NCBI GenBank assembly: GCA_045223915.1
Contig: JBGUZU010000033.1
Span: forward strand, 1-64,000
Direction: 5' to 3'
Length of the DNA stretch: 64,000 nt
From: Ruminimicrobiellum sp045223915
GTDB lineage: Bacteria; Elusimicrobiota; Endomicrobiia; Endomicrobiales; Endomicrobiaceae
A program made the position numbers and the translations under genes. Positions within the stretch are counted from its first letter, which is position 1. The number at the start of each line of letters is the position of its first letter. A model generated the notes under the pieces. The model had not been told where the DNA came from, did no database searches, and saw only the letters and a program-made list of their open reading frames with translations. Shown piece after piece: positions 15,218 to 23,531 of the stretch.

Positions 15218-16426
15218 TTATCCTTTAATATTTTTAATTTCTTTTATTATTGCCGGAATAATTTCATACAAATCACCAACCAACGAATATGTTGCTGTTT
15301 GCATCATAGGACAATCTTTATCTTTGTTTATTGCTATGATTGTATCCGATGAACTCATACCAACCATATGTTGAATTTGGCCTGAAATACCGCATGCAAT
15401 ATAAATTTTAGGTGCTACCGTTCTGCCGGTTTGACCAACCTGATGAGAATAAGGTATCCAATCTGCATCTACAGCTGCTCTTGATGCTCCTACTGCTCCA
15501 CCCAACAAGTCTGCCAATTCCTTTATAAGTTTAAATCCTTCAGGATTACCTAAACCTCTACCGCCGGAAACTATAATATCTGCATCCGAAATATTTACAT
15601 CTGCACTTTGATCTTTAAAGAAACCGATGAATTTTGTTCTGTTAATAACTTTTTGTGCATCTACTGTTTTGTTTATAACTTCACCTGTTCTTACTTCTTG
15701 AACTTTAGCTTCTTTAAATACTTTATGTCTAACGGTTGCCATCTGCGGTCTGTGTCTCGGTGTTAAAATTGTTGCCATGATGTTTCCGCCGAAAGCAGGT
15801 CTTGTCTGCATTAAATTTCTTGTTTCGGGATCTATTTCCAATGCCGTACAATCAGCAGTAAGACCGGTATAAATCTTTGCTGCAACTCTTGAAGCAAAAG
15901 ATCTTCCTATATTTGTTGCACCCATCAATACGATTTCTGGTTTTTCTTCTTTTATTAAGTCTGCCAATATGCAACTATACGGATCGTCCTGGAATTCCGC
16001 CAAGATAGGATCATCATAAACATAAACTTTGTCTGCTCCTCTGTTTATTAAATCCTGAGCTTTTGCAGATATATTCGAGCCGATAAGTATAGCACTTAAA
16101 GGAACATTTAATGTTTTTGCAAGTTCGCTGCCTTTATTTAAAAGTTCATATACTACAGATGAAATTTCGCCGTGTCTTTGTTCGGCATAAACCCATACAC
16201 CTTTATATAAAGATTTATCTACGGCATCTTTAACTTCATCTTTTTGCATTGTAATTGCTTTTACAGGACATGCTTCTACACATGAACCGCAAAATCTGCA
16301 CTTTTCACCGTCAACAACGGCTTTACCGTCTTTTACGGATATTGCACCGAACGGACAAGCAGATTCACAGGCTCCGCAACCGACACATTTATCTAAATCT
16401 ATATTTATTTTATTAGCCATTTTCAT
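15218..16426 (-). CDS. etfA: electron transfer flavoprotein alpha subunit with N-terminal ferredoxin domain
   Basis: 402 residues. Residues 1-60 form a 2x[4Fe-4S] ferredoxin (CVGCGACESACP, CRFCGSCVEACP). The EtfA N-terminal domain follows to ~230, then the FAD-binding C-terminal domain (SGGRGLG, GASRAAVDADW, GQTGRTVAPKIYIACGISG, IAINKD). With EtfB it carries electrons between dehydrogenases and ferredoxin/NADH; ferredoxin-fused EtfA is typical of anaerobes and of some electron-bifurcating systems. No acyl-CoA dehydrogenase or other partner is adjacent. It starts 4 bp after etfB ends, a two-gene operon. Confidence 0.95.
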   Translation of the reverse strand: MKMANKINIDLDKCVGCGACESACPFGAISVKDGKAVVDGEKCRFCGSCVEACPVKAITMQKDEVKDAVDKSLYKGVWVYAEQRHGEISSVVYELLNKGSELAKTLNVPLSAILIGSNISAKAQDLINRGADKVYVYDDPILAEFQDDPYSCILADLIKEEKPEIVLMGATNIGRSFASRVAAKIYTGLTADCTALEIDPETRNLMQTRPAFGGNIMATILTPRHRPQMATVRHKVFKEAKVQEVRTGEVINKTVDAQKVINRTKFIGFFKDQSADVNISDADIIVSGGRGLGNPEGFKLIKELADLLGGAVGASRAAVDADWIPYSHQVGQTGRTVAPKIYIACGISGQIQHMVGMSSSDTIIAINKDKDCPMMQTATYSLVGDLYEIIPAIIKEIKNIKG

Positions 16427-16430
16427 TCTC

Positions 16431-17216
16431 CTATATTAAGCTGTTCTCTGCCAACTTCTTTACCAACTTTGCTGCAATATCTTGTGGTTCGCCCTCAAAT
16501 TTTTCTCCGCCCGTTCTCTGAGGTGGAGTAAATATCTTTTTAACTTGTGTAGGAGAACCCGCCAAACCTGTTTTTTTAGTATCTGCGTTTATGGCTGCCG
16601 CATTTAATTGTTTTATAACCGCTTTTTTTGCTGCCATTTTACCTTTAAGCGAAGGAATTCTCGGTGTATTTATTTCTTTAACTACTGTAAGTAAGCAAGG
16701 AACCGGAGCCTCTATTAAATCGTATCCGTCTTCCATCATTCTTTGAACTTTTATTGAATTTTCAGTAACTTCTTCAATTTTTCTTACATATGCAACATGA
16801 GGAACATTTAACATTTCCGCTACCGAAGGACCAACTTGTGCGGTATCACCATCTGTTGCCTGTTTTCCGCAAAATATTACACCGAAATCCGGTATGGTTT
16901 TAATTGCGGTTGATATAGCATAGGAAGTTGCCCAAGTATCTGCACCTGCAAATGCTCTGTCACCTATAAGAATTGCATCATCACAACCTCTTGAAATAGC
17001 TTCTCTTAAGGCGGATTCCGCTTGAGGAGGTCCCATTGTAATAACGGTAACTTTTCCGCCGACTTTTTCTTTAAGTCTGACTGCTTCCTCTATAGCATAT
17101 TCATCAAAAGGGTTTATTATAGCTTCAACGCCTTCTCTCTTCAAAGTACCTCTTTCAGGATCAATTTGAACATTGGTCGTTCCCGGTACCTGTTTAATGC
17201 AAACAAGTATATGCAT
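16431..17216 (-). CDS. etfB: electron transfer flavoprotein beta subunit
   Basis: 261 residues, standard length. MHILVCIKQVPGTTNVQID, NPFDEYAIEEAVRLKE, GRDHAAA-like DDAILIGDRAFAGADTWATS, and FCGKQATDGDTAQVGP are EtfB hallmarks (AMP/FAD-binding and partner-docking regions). It pairs with the downstream EtfA. The ATG has AGGAGG upstream. The leader includes a U-run hairpin at 17248-17274. Confidence 0.95.
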   Translation of the reverse strand: MHILVCIKQVPGTTNVQIDPERGTLKREGVEAIINPFDEYAIEEAVRLKEKVGGKVTVITMGPPQAESALREAISRGCDDAILIGDRAFAGADTWATSYAISTAIKTIPDFGVIFCGKQATDGDTAQVGPSVAEMLNVPHVAYVRKIEEVTENSIKVQRMMEDGYDLIEAPVPCLLTVVKEINTPRIPSLKGKMAAKKAVIKQLNAAAINADTKKTGLAGSPTQVKKIFTPPQRTGGEKFEGEPQDIAAKLVKKLAENSLI

Positions 17217-17247
17217 TTCATATCCTCCGAATTTAATTTGAAAAACA

Positions 17248-17274
17248 AAAAAACAAGATAATTTATTCTTGTTT
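17248..17274 (-). promoter_or_regulatory. possible attenuator hairpin in the etfBA leader
   Basis: On the minus strand AAACAAGA..TCTTGTTT (8 bp, 8-nt loop) is followed directly by a T-run, 30 bp before the etfB ATG. The shape is terminator-like, but the stem is AT-rich and weak. It could instead terminate an unseen upstream transcript. Confidence 0.3.
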
Positions 17275-17367
17275 ATATCCTTTAGATGATAACAAAAATA
17301 TAAATTTTATGCAATTTTTATTAATCCAAAAAACATACAAACACTATATTTTTGATGCAAAAAATAC

Positions 17368-17373
17368 TATAAT
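17368..17373 (+). promoter_or_regulatory. -10 element of the metX-metW promoter
   Basis: TATAAT at 17368-17373 with no good -35. It would give a leader of about 35 nt, too short for a SAM riboswitch, and none is seen. Confidence 0.4.
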
Positions 17374-17414
17374 AAGAAATTCATTATTATTTTAATTTTA
17401 AATGAGGTTTTATT

Positions 17415-18542
17415 TTGGCCAGAGATAGTGTAGGAATTGTTCAAACTAAATATTTCACTTTTGAAAACCTTGTTCTTGCAAACGGGCAAAGTTTGCCGCA
17501 AGTTACAATAGCTTACGAAACTTACGGAACTTTAAACGAACAAAAGAACAATGCTATATTGATAACTCACGCCTTTACGGGTGATGCTCATTGCGCGGGA
17601 TTCCATGAAGGGGACAAAAAACCCGGTTGGTGGGATTCGATGGTTGGTCCCGGAAAAGCTTTTGATACCAACAAATATTTTATTATTGCCTCAAATGTTT
17701 TGGGCGGATGTGCGGGAACAACCGGACCGGAATCAATAAATCCGGCAACAGGTGTTCCATACGGAACGGATTTTCCTGCAATAACGATATCGGATATGGT
17801 AAAAGCTCAGAAAAAGTTGGTGGAATATTTCGGTATAGAAAAACTCTTTTCCGTTGCCGGCGGTTCCATGGGCGGAATGCAGGTATTACAGTGGGCAATG
17901 GATTATCCGGAATTTATATATTCCGCAATTCCTATAGCAATTACTTTAAGATCCACACCTCAACAAATTGCTTTTAACGAAGTTGGCAGACAATCTATAA
18001 TGGGTGATATTGCTTGGAAAAAGGGACATTATTACGGCGGACCTGAACCCGACAAAGGGTTGGCCGTTGCAAGAATGTTGGGACATATTACATATATGAG
18101 TGATTATTCCATGCAGAAAAAGTTTCCTGTTAAAAATCCGGAACCGAATGAAAATTTCGATTTTAATGCCGATTTTGAAGTGGAAGAATATTTAAGATAC
18201 AGAGGAAGTTCTTTCGTAAAAAGATTTGATGCCAACAGTTACTTATATTTATCTAAAGCAATAGACTATTTTGATGTTCAAAAAGATAATTTTTTACCGG
18301 AAGAAAAAAATTTGGATATAAAATTTTTGGTTATATCTTTTAAGTCCGACTGGTTGTATCCTCCTTATCAATCGGAAAATATAGTGAAATTTTTAAAAAT
18401 GAAAAATCAGGAAGTAACTTACTGTAACATATTTTCCACTTACGGACACGATGCTTTTCTTTTGGAAGTAAAAGATGAAACCAGACTTGTAAAAAACTTT
18501 TTAAACAGATTATATGATGAGGTTTTTGGTAGTGAAAGATAA
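17415..18542 (+). CDS. metX: homoserine O-acetyltransferase MetX
   Basis: 375 residues. Alpha/beta hydrolase-fold acyltransferase that makes O-acetyl- (or O-succinyl-) homoserine in methionine synthesis. Nucleophile elbow GGSMGGMQVLQW, Asp in SFKSDWLYPP, His in YGHDAFLLE, and the family block NVLGGCAGTTGP are all present. The start is a TTG with TGAGG 7 bp upstream. It overlaps metW, the usual partner in this gene pair. Acetyl versus succinyl specificity is not decided by eye. Confidence 0.94.
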   Translation: MARDSVGIVQTKYFTFENLVLANGQSLPQVTIAYETYGTLNEQKNNAILITHAFTGDAHCAGFHEGDKKPGWWDSMVGPGKAFDTNKYFIIASNVLGGCAGTTGPESINPATGVPYGTDFPAITISDMVKAQKKLVEYFGIEKLFSVAGGSMGGMQVLQWAMDYPEFIYSAIPIAITLRSTPQQIAFNEVGRQSIMGDIAWKKGHYYGGPEPDKGLAVARMLGHITYMSDYSMQKKFPVKNPEPNENFDFNADFEVEEYLRYRGSSFVKRFDANSYLYLSKAIDYFDVQKDNFLPEEKNLDIKFLVISFKSDWLYPPYQSENIVKFLKMKNQEVTYCNIFSTYGHDAFLLEVKDETRLVKNFLNRLYDEVFGSER

Positions 18543-19125
18543 AAATACTTTATTATCACATTTAAAAATAGCCGGAATCGTGACACAGAAATCAAAAGTT
18601 TTGGATTTGGGGTGCGGTGACGGTGATTTAATGTATTTGCTCGTACAAAATAAACAAGTAAATGCTCAAGGTGTGGAAATATCCGAAGATGCGATATACA
18701 AATGTGTGGAAAAAGGGTTATGTGTTATGCATTCGGATATTGACGGTGCATTGGATTTTTATAAAAACGATACTTTTGATTTTGTTATATTAAGCCAAAG
18801 TTTACAACAGGTTACAAGAACCGATGAAGTATTAAAACAATGTTTAAGAATCGGTAAAAAAGTTATTGTGGCATTTCCCAACTTTGCTCATATAACGGTA
18901 AGAAGTAAACTCTTTTTCGGCGGAAGAGCACCTGTTACTGAATCTCTCCCGTACGGATGGAACGATACTCCGAATATCAGATGTTTAAGCATAAAAGATT
19001 TTGAAGTTTTCTGTAAAGAAAGAAAGTATAAAATAATGGAAAAATATTTTATAGCTAATAACAAATATTGTCATATATTACCGAACTTATTTGCACAACA
19101 GGCAATTTTCGTAATCACTAAATAA
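18532..19125 (+). CDS. metW: methionine biosynthesis protein MetW
   Basis: About 197 residues. Class I SAM-dependent methyltransferase fold with VLDLGCGDGDL (motif I) and DFVILSQSLQQV. The MetW-specific block FPNFAHITVRSKLFFGGRAPVT is intact. MetW works with MetX in methionine synthesis; it may form a complex with MetX and its own methyl-transfer activity is unsettled. The frame is open from ATG 18514, but only the GTG at 18532 has a ribosome site (GAGG at 18519-18522), so that start is preferred. It overlaps the metX 3' end by 11 bp, indicating coupling. Confidence 0.9.
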   Translation: MKDKNTLLSHLKIAGIVTQKSKVLDLGCGDGDLMYLLVQNKQVNAQGVEISEDAIYKCVEKGLCVMHSDIDGALDFYKNDTFDFVILSQSLQQVTRTDEVLKQCLRIGKKVIVAFPNFAHITVRSKLFFGGRAPVTESLPYGWNDTPNIRCLSIKDFEVFCKERKYKIMEKYFIANNKYCHILPNLFAQQAIFVITK

Positions 19126-19149
19126 TCTCGCAAAAACAGAGGAAAAACG

Positions 19150-21870
19150 ATGGAAAAACAAGGAACAAACCAAAAACAAAAGTTTTGGCATAGTATTGAA
19201 ATTAATGATGTTTTACAAGAGTTCAACAGCAACAGCCATACCGGACTTAAAGAAAGTGAAATTTCAGAAAGACAACAAAAATACGGTAAAAATGTTTTAA
19301 CTCAGAAAAAAGGTGACGGTCCTATAAAAAGATTCTTTTTACAGTTCCATAACAGTCTTTTATATGTGTTAATCATTTCGGGTTTTATAACATTGTTTTT
19401 AAAACAGTGGGCGGATTGCAGTGTAATATTCGGTGTAGTGTTGGTTAATGCAATAGTGGGATTTATTCAAGAATCGAAAGCATTAAAATCGTTGGAAGCT
19501 CTCGCAAAATCAATGACTACTCAAGCGGTGGTTATGAGAGACGGCAAAAGAATGCATATTGATTCTTCCGAAGTTGTTCCCGGTGATATTTTGTTCTTTG
19601 TTTCAGGAGATAAAGTTGCAGCAGATATAAAACTTATTTCTTCGAGAGAACTACAAATAAACGAATCGGCTCTCACCGGTGAATCGTTACCTGTAGAAAA
19701 GAATATTAACACTTTACCGTCTTCAACCGTTTTGGCGGACAGAAAAAATATGTTGTATGCATCAACACTTGTAACTTACGGCAGCGGCAAAGGTGTTGTT
19801 GTTGCCACAGGTGATAATACGGAAGTAGGTAAAATTTCTCAACTTATATCATCTGCCGATTCATTAGAAACTCCTCTAACACAAAGAATGGCAAAATTCA
19901 GTGTGTTTCTTATATACTTAATTATGTCCATGGCAGCAATTACATTTGGCGTAGGTATATATCACCATCAAGGTTGGGTATTAATGTTTTTGGCTGCTAT
20001 CGGTCTTTCCGTTGCAGCAATACCTGAAGGACTTCCCGCGGCAATGACTATAACTCTTGCTATAGGTGTTTCAAGAATGGCTAAAAGAAAAGCCATTATA
20101 AGAAAACTTCCTGCAGTGGAAACTTTGGGAAGTACAACAGTAATTTGTTCGGATAAAACAGGAACTTTAACCGAAAACCAAATGACCGTTGTTGAAATGT
20201 TTACAGACGGTAAAACCATAGAAGTGTCCGGAACAGGTTACAGTTTTGACGGACAATTAAAACTTAAAGAAACAAATACAATTATAGGTATAGAATATTC
20301 AAAATCGTTAAAACTTTGTTTAACCGCAGGTTATTTGTGTAACGATGCAAAAATAATAAATATAGACGGAAAAAATGACGTGCAAGGCGATCCGACAGAG
20401 GGTGCTTTGATAGTTTCCGGAGCAAAAGCAAAACTTAACGATGAACTTGTGGAACAATATCCTAAACTTGATACTATACCGTTTGAATCTCAATATCAGT
20501 ATATGGCAACATTGCATGAAAACGGCGGAACAAACATTGCTTTCGTAAAGGGTGCCGTAGAAAAAATTACGAACATGTGTTCTTACATGCTTGATAAACA
20601 AGGCAACAAAATACCTTTCAACAAAGAAGAAGTAGTAAAAGTTGCCAACGAAATGGCAACAAGAGGATTAAGAGTTTTGTGTTTTGCTTATACAGATATG
20701 GACGAAAATCATAAACAGTTAAGACATGAAGATATTGCGACAGGTTTAACTTTCGTAGGTCTTCAAGCTATGATAGATCCCGCAAGACCGGAAGTTATAG
20801 AGGCCGTAAAAAAATGTCACAGTGCGGGAATAAAAATTAAAATGATTACCGGTGACCATGCATTAACAGCTTCGGCAATAGCAAAAGCCATAGGAATAAT
20901 TAAAGGAGAAAATCCCGACTATACCGCCATAACAGGCAGCCAACTTGAACAATATGATGATGAACAACTAAAAGAAATAGCAATAAAATATTCCGTATTT
21001 GCAAGAGTAACACCCGAACAAAAATTAAGACTTGTAAGAGCATTACAGGTACAAAAAAACATTGCCGCTATGACCGGTGACGGTGTAAATGACGCACCTG
21101 CTTTAAAACAGGCAAATATCGGTGTTGCTATGGGTATAACGGGAACGGAAGTTGCAAAAGAGTCTGCGGATATGGTTTTAACCGACGATAATTTTGCTTC
21201 TATTGTTGCTGCCGTTGAAGAAGGAAGATGTGTATTTGATAATATAAGAAAATTTATTATTTGGACACTTCCCACAAACATGGCTCAAGGTATTGCCATG
21301 ATGACCGCAATATTTCTTAATATGCCGGAACTTCCTATTTTACCGAAACAAATTCTGTGGATAAACATGTCTACCGCATTATTTTTGGGCATGATGTTAT
21401 CTTTTGAACCTAAAGAAGACGGTATAATGGATAGAAAACCTGTAAGCCCCGATATGAAGATTATGGACGGAATTTTCTGGTACAGACTTGCAATGATAAG
21501 TGCCATAATAGTTACCGGTGTAGTAATATTGTTTAATTATGAACTTGCTCATGGTGCAACACTTGCACAGGCAAGAGGTGTTGCAGTTTCCGTATTTATA
21601 GTATGTCAAAGTATGTATTTATTAAATTGCCGTTCAATGACAAAATCCATGTTTTCTCTCGGTTTATTTTCAAATCCGTACATTTGGCTCGGTATATTTA
21701 TAATGTTTGCAACACAGTTTATATTCTTGTATGTTTCTCCGGTAAACACATTCTTTTCAACGGAAGGAATATCACTTGCTTCTTGGGGCAGACTTTTCAT
21801 ATTGGGCTTTATAATTTATGCTGTTATAGGAATCAGTAAATTTGTAGAAAATCTTATTAGAAAAAAGTAA
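19150..21870 (+). CDS. P-type cation-transporting ATPase (type II-like)
   Basis: 906 residues, full length. The N-terminal cation-ATPase domain precedes actuator motif LTGESLP, M4 motif IPEGLPAA, phosphorylation site DKTGT near residue 335, nucleotide-binding KGAVEKI, and the hinge TGDGVNDAPALK. About ten transmembrane helices place it in the inner membrane. The overall fit is to Ca2+/cation type II pumps. However, the M6 region reads WINMSTALFLG where Ca2+ pumps have NxxTD, so the usual Ca2+-liganding Asp is Ala. The transported ion is therefore uncertain. A ribosome site AGAGGAAAA precedes the ATG. It may be co-transcribed with metW. Confidence 0.92.
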   Translation: MEKQGTNQKQKFWHSIEINDVLQEFNSNSHTGLKESEISERQQKYGKNVLTQKKGDGPIKRFFLQFHNSLLYVLIISGFITLFLKQWADCSVIFGVVLVNAIVGFIQESKALKSLEALAKSMTTQAVVMRDGKRMHIDSSEVVPGDILFFVSGDKVAADIKLISSRELQINESALTGESLPVEKNINTLPSSTVLADRKNMLYASTLVTYGSGKGVVVATGDNTEVGKISQLISSADSLETPLTQRMAKFSVFLIYLIMSMAAITFGVGIYHHQGWVLMFLAAIGLSVAAIPEGLPAAMTITLAIGVSRMAKRKAIIRKLPAVETLGSTTVICSDKTGTLTENQMTVVEMFTDGKTIEVSGTGYSFDGQLKLKETNTIIGIEYSKSLKLCLTAGYLCNDAKIINIDGKNDVQGDPTEGALIVSGAKAKLNDELVEQYPKLDTIPFESQYQYMATLHENGGTNIAFVKGAVEKITNMCSYMLDKQGNKIPFNKEEVVKVANEMATRGLRVLCFAYTDMDENHKQLRHEDIATGLTFVGLQAMIDPARPEVIEAVKKCHSAGIKIKMITGDHALTASAIAKAIGIIKGENPDYTAITGSQLEQYDDEQLKEIAIKYSVFARVTPEQKLRLVRALQVQKNIAAMTGDGVNDAPALKQANIGVAMGITGTEVAKESADMVLTDDNFASIVAAVEEGRCVFDNIRKFIIWTLPTNMAQGIAMMTAIFLNMPELPILPKQILWINMSTALFLGMMLSFEPKEDGIMDRKPVSPDMKIMDGIFWYRLAMISAIIVTGVVILFNYELAHGATLAQARGVAVSVFIVCQSMYLLNCRSMTKSMFSLGLFSNPYIWLGIFIMFATQFIFLYVSPVNTFFSTEGISLASWGRLFILGFIIYAVIGISKFVENLIRKK

Positions 21871-21901
21871 TATAATAACTGTAATTTAAAGGTAAAATGT
21901 T

Positions 21902-22813
21902 ATGCAAGAAGAAATAATACAACAAATTCAAGATTTAAAAAAACAAAGAAATGCCGTAATTCTTGTTCATAATTATCAAAGGCAAGAAGTACAATCTATT
22001 GCGGATTTTACAGGCGATTCTTTGGAGCTCAGCAGAAAAGCCGCACAAACAAATGCCGATGTTATTGTTTTTTGCGGTGTGCATTTTATGGCGGAGACCG
22101 CTTCCATATTAAGTCCCAATAAAAAGGTTTTGTTGCCCGATTTACAGTCCGGTTGCCCTATGGCAGACATGATAACAGCAGAACAGTTGATACAATTTAA
22201 AAAAGATAATCCCGGTGCAACTGTTGTTACATATATAAACTCATCTGCGGCAGTTAAAGCGGAAACCGATATTTGTTGTACATCTTCTAATGCCATAAAT
22301 GTGGTTAAGTCCGTTCAAAACGATAAAATAATATTTTGTCCGGACAGAAATTTAGGTTCTTATGCACAAAAAGTGTTAAACAAAAAACTTATTTTGTGGA
22401 ACGGATTTTGCCCTACACACATGAAAATGTTACCGGAATATGTTGCATTACAAAAAGAAGTGCATCCTAACGCGGTTTTTTTGGTTCATCCGGAATGTTG
22501 CCCTGAAACGGTTGCACTTGCGGATGAAGTGTTATCCACAACAGGTATATTAAATTATGTTGCAAAAAGCGATAAACAAGAATTTATTATAGGAACGGAA
22601 AACGAGATAACATTTAAGTTACAAAGAGAATATCCCAACAAAAAGTTTTATCCCGTTACGGATTTAGCGGTGTGCCCAAATATGAAAAAGAATTCGTTGG
22701 ATAAAGTGTTAAATGTTCTAAAAGAAATGAATAACGAGATAAAAGTTCCTAAAGAAATTGCAGATAAAGCAATTGTTCCGATTCAAAGAATGCTTGAGGT
22801 AAAACCTTCATAA
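21902..22813 (+). CDS. nadA: quinolinate synthase NadA
   Basis: 303 residues, normal for the compact NadA form. It condenses iminoaspartate with dihydroxyacetone phosphate to quinolinate in NAD synthesis, using a [4Fe-4S] cluster held by three cysteines: here Cys85 (SGCPMADM), Cys170 (GFCPTHMKM) and Cys258 (LAVCPNMKK). HNYQ near residue 23 and HPECCPE are also family motifs. nadB and nadC are not in the window. Its stop overlaps the ccdA start (TAATG). Confidence 0.96.
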   Translation: MQEEIIQQIQDLKKQRNAVILVHNYQRQEVQSIADFTGDSLELSRKAAQTNADVIVFCGVHFMAETASILSPNKKVLLPDLQSGCPMADMITAEQLIQFKKDNPGATVVTYINSSAAVKAETDICCTSSNAINVVKSVQNDKIIFCPDRNLGSYAQKVLNKKLILWNGFCPTHMKMLPEYVALQKEVHPNAVFLVHPECCPETVALADEVLSTTGILNYVAKSDKQEFIIGTENEITFKLQREYPNKKFYPVTDLAVCPNMKKNSLDKVLNVLKEMNNEIKVPKEIADKAIVPIQRMLEVKPS

Positions 22814-23529
22814 TGCAAGATTTAGGCAGTTTTCCCATATTTGCAAGTCTTTTGGCAGGAATATTAACATTTATAAGTCCCTGCATTTTACCTCTTATCC
22901 CCGTATATATAACATTAGTTACAGGTCTGTCTATAGAAGAATTGGATAACAGAAAAAATTTGTTATCCGTTTTTTTATCATCGATTTGTTTTGTTTTAGG
23001 TTTTACTACAGTATTTGTTTTTCTGGGTTTATCGGTAACAATTATAGGACAATTCTTTTTAAATAATATAGATATTTTAAGAACAGTCGGCGGAATAATT
23101 ATTATTATTTTCGGGTTACATTTGTTGGGAATATTCAAAATAAAACTTTTGTATAAGCAGTTCGGATGGATGGACAAAATAAAAAGAACTTCAAACTATT
23201 TCACTATATATCTTATAGGTTGTGCTTTTGCATTCAGTTGGACTCCTTGTGTTGACCCGATACTTGCGTCTATTCTTATAATGGCAGCAACTCAGGGAAC
23301 AATTGCAAAAGGAACATTTTTGCTTTTAATTTATTCCTTAGGGCTTGCAATACCGTTTATACTGACCGCATTATTTGTCAGCAAATTTTTAACATTGTTT
23401 AATTCGTTAAAAAAGTATTACAAAGTAATTGAAATCATTTCCGGAACACTTTTAATACTTATGGGTATACTGATAATTTCAGGCGGATTTAACAAAATAA
23501 CAATGAACGTAATGAAGGTATTAAGTTAA
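22813..23529 (+). CDS. ccdA: cytochrome c biogenesis/thiol-disulfide protein CcdA
   Basis: 238 residues with six hydrophobic helices in two three-helix halves. The electron-shuttling cysteines are Cys24 (SPCILPLIP) and Cys146 (WTPCVDPI). CcdA passes reducing equivalents from cytosolic thioredoxin to periplasmic proteins. No cytochrome c gene is nearby, so here it more likely feeds periplasmic thiol enzymes; the exported redox proteins at 2.9-14.3 kb are possible beneficiaries (inference). Translationally coupled to nadA by a 1-bp overlap. Confidence 0.92.
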   Translation: MQDLGSFPIFASLLAGILTFISPCILPLIPVYITLVTGLSIEELDNRKNLLSVFLSSICFVLGFTTVFVFLGLSVTIIGQFFLNNIDILRTVGGIIIIIFGLHLLGIFKIKLLYKQFGWMDKIKRTSNYFTIYLIGCAFAFSWTPCVDPILASILIMAATQGTIAKGTFLLLIYSLGLAIPFILTALFVSKFLTLFNSLKKYYKVIEIISGTLLILMGILIISGGFNKITMNVMKVLS

Positions 23530-23531
23530 CA

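Noticed and set aside
17220..17414. SAM or other riboswitch before metX
   Set aside because: The leader after the -10 is only ~35 nt and no riboswitch core is seen.
22749..23177. Minus-strand open frame of 142 codons
   Set aside because: Antisense to nadA and ccdA, which carry their full catalytic cysteine sets.
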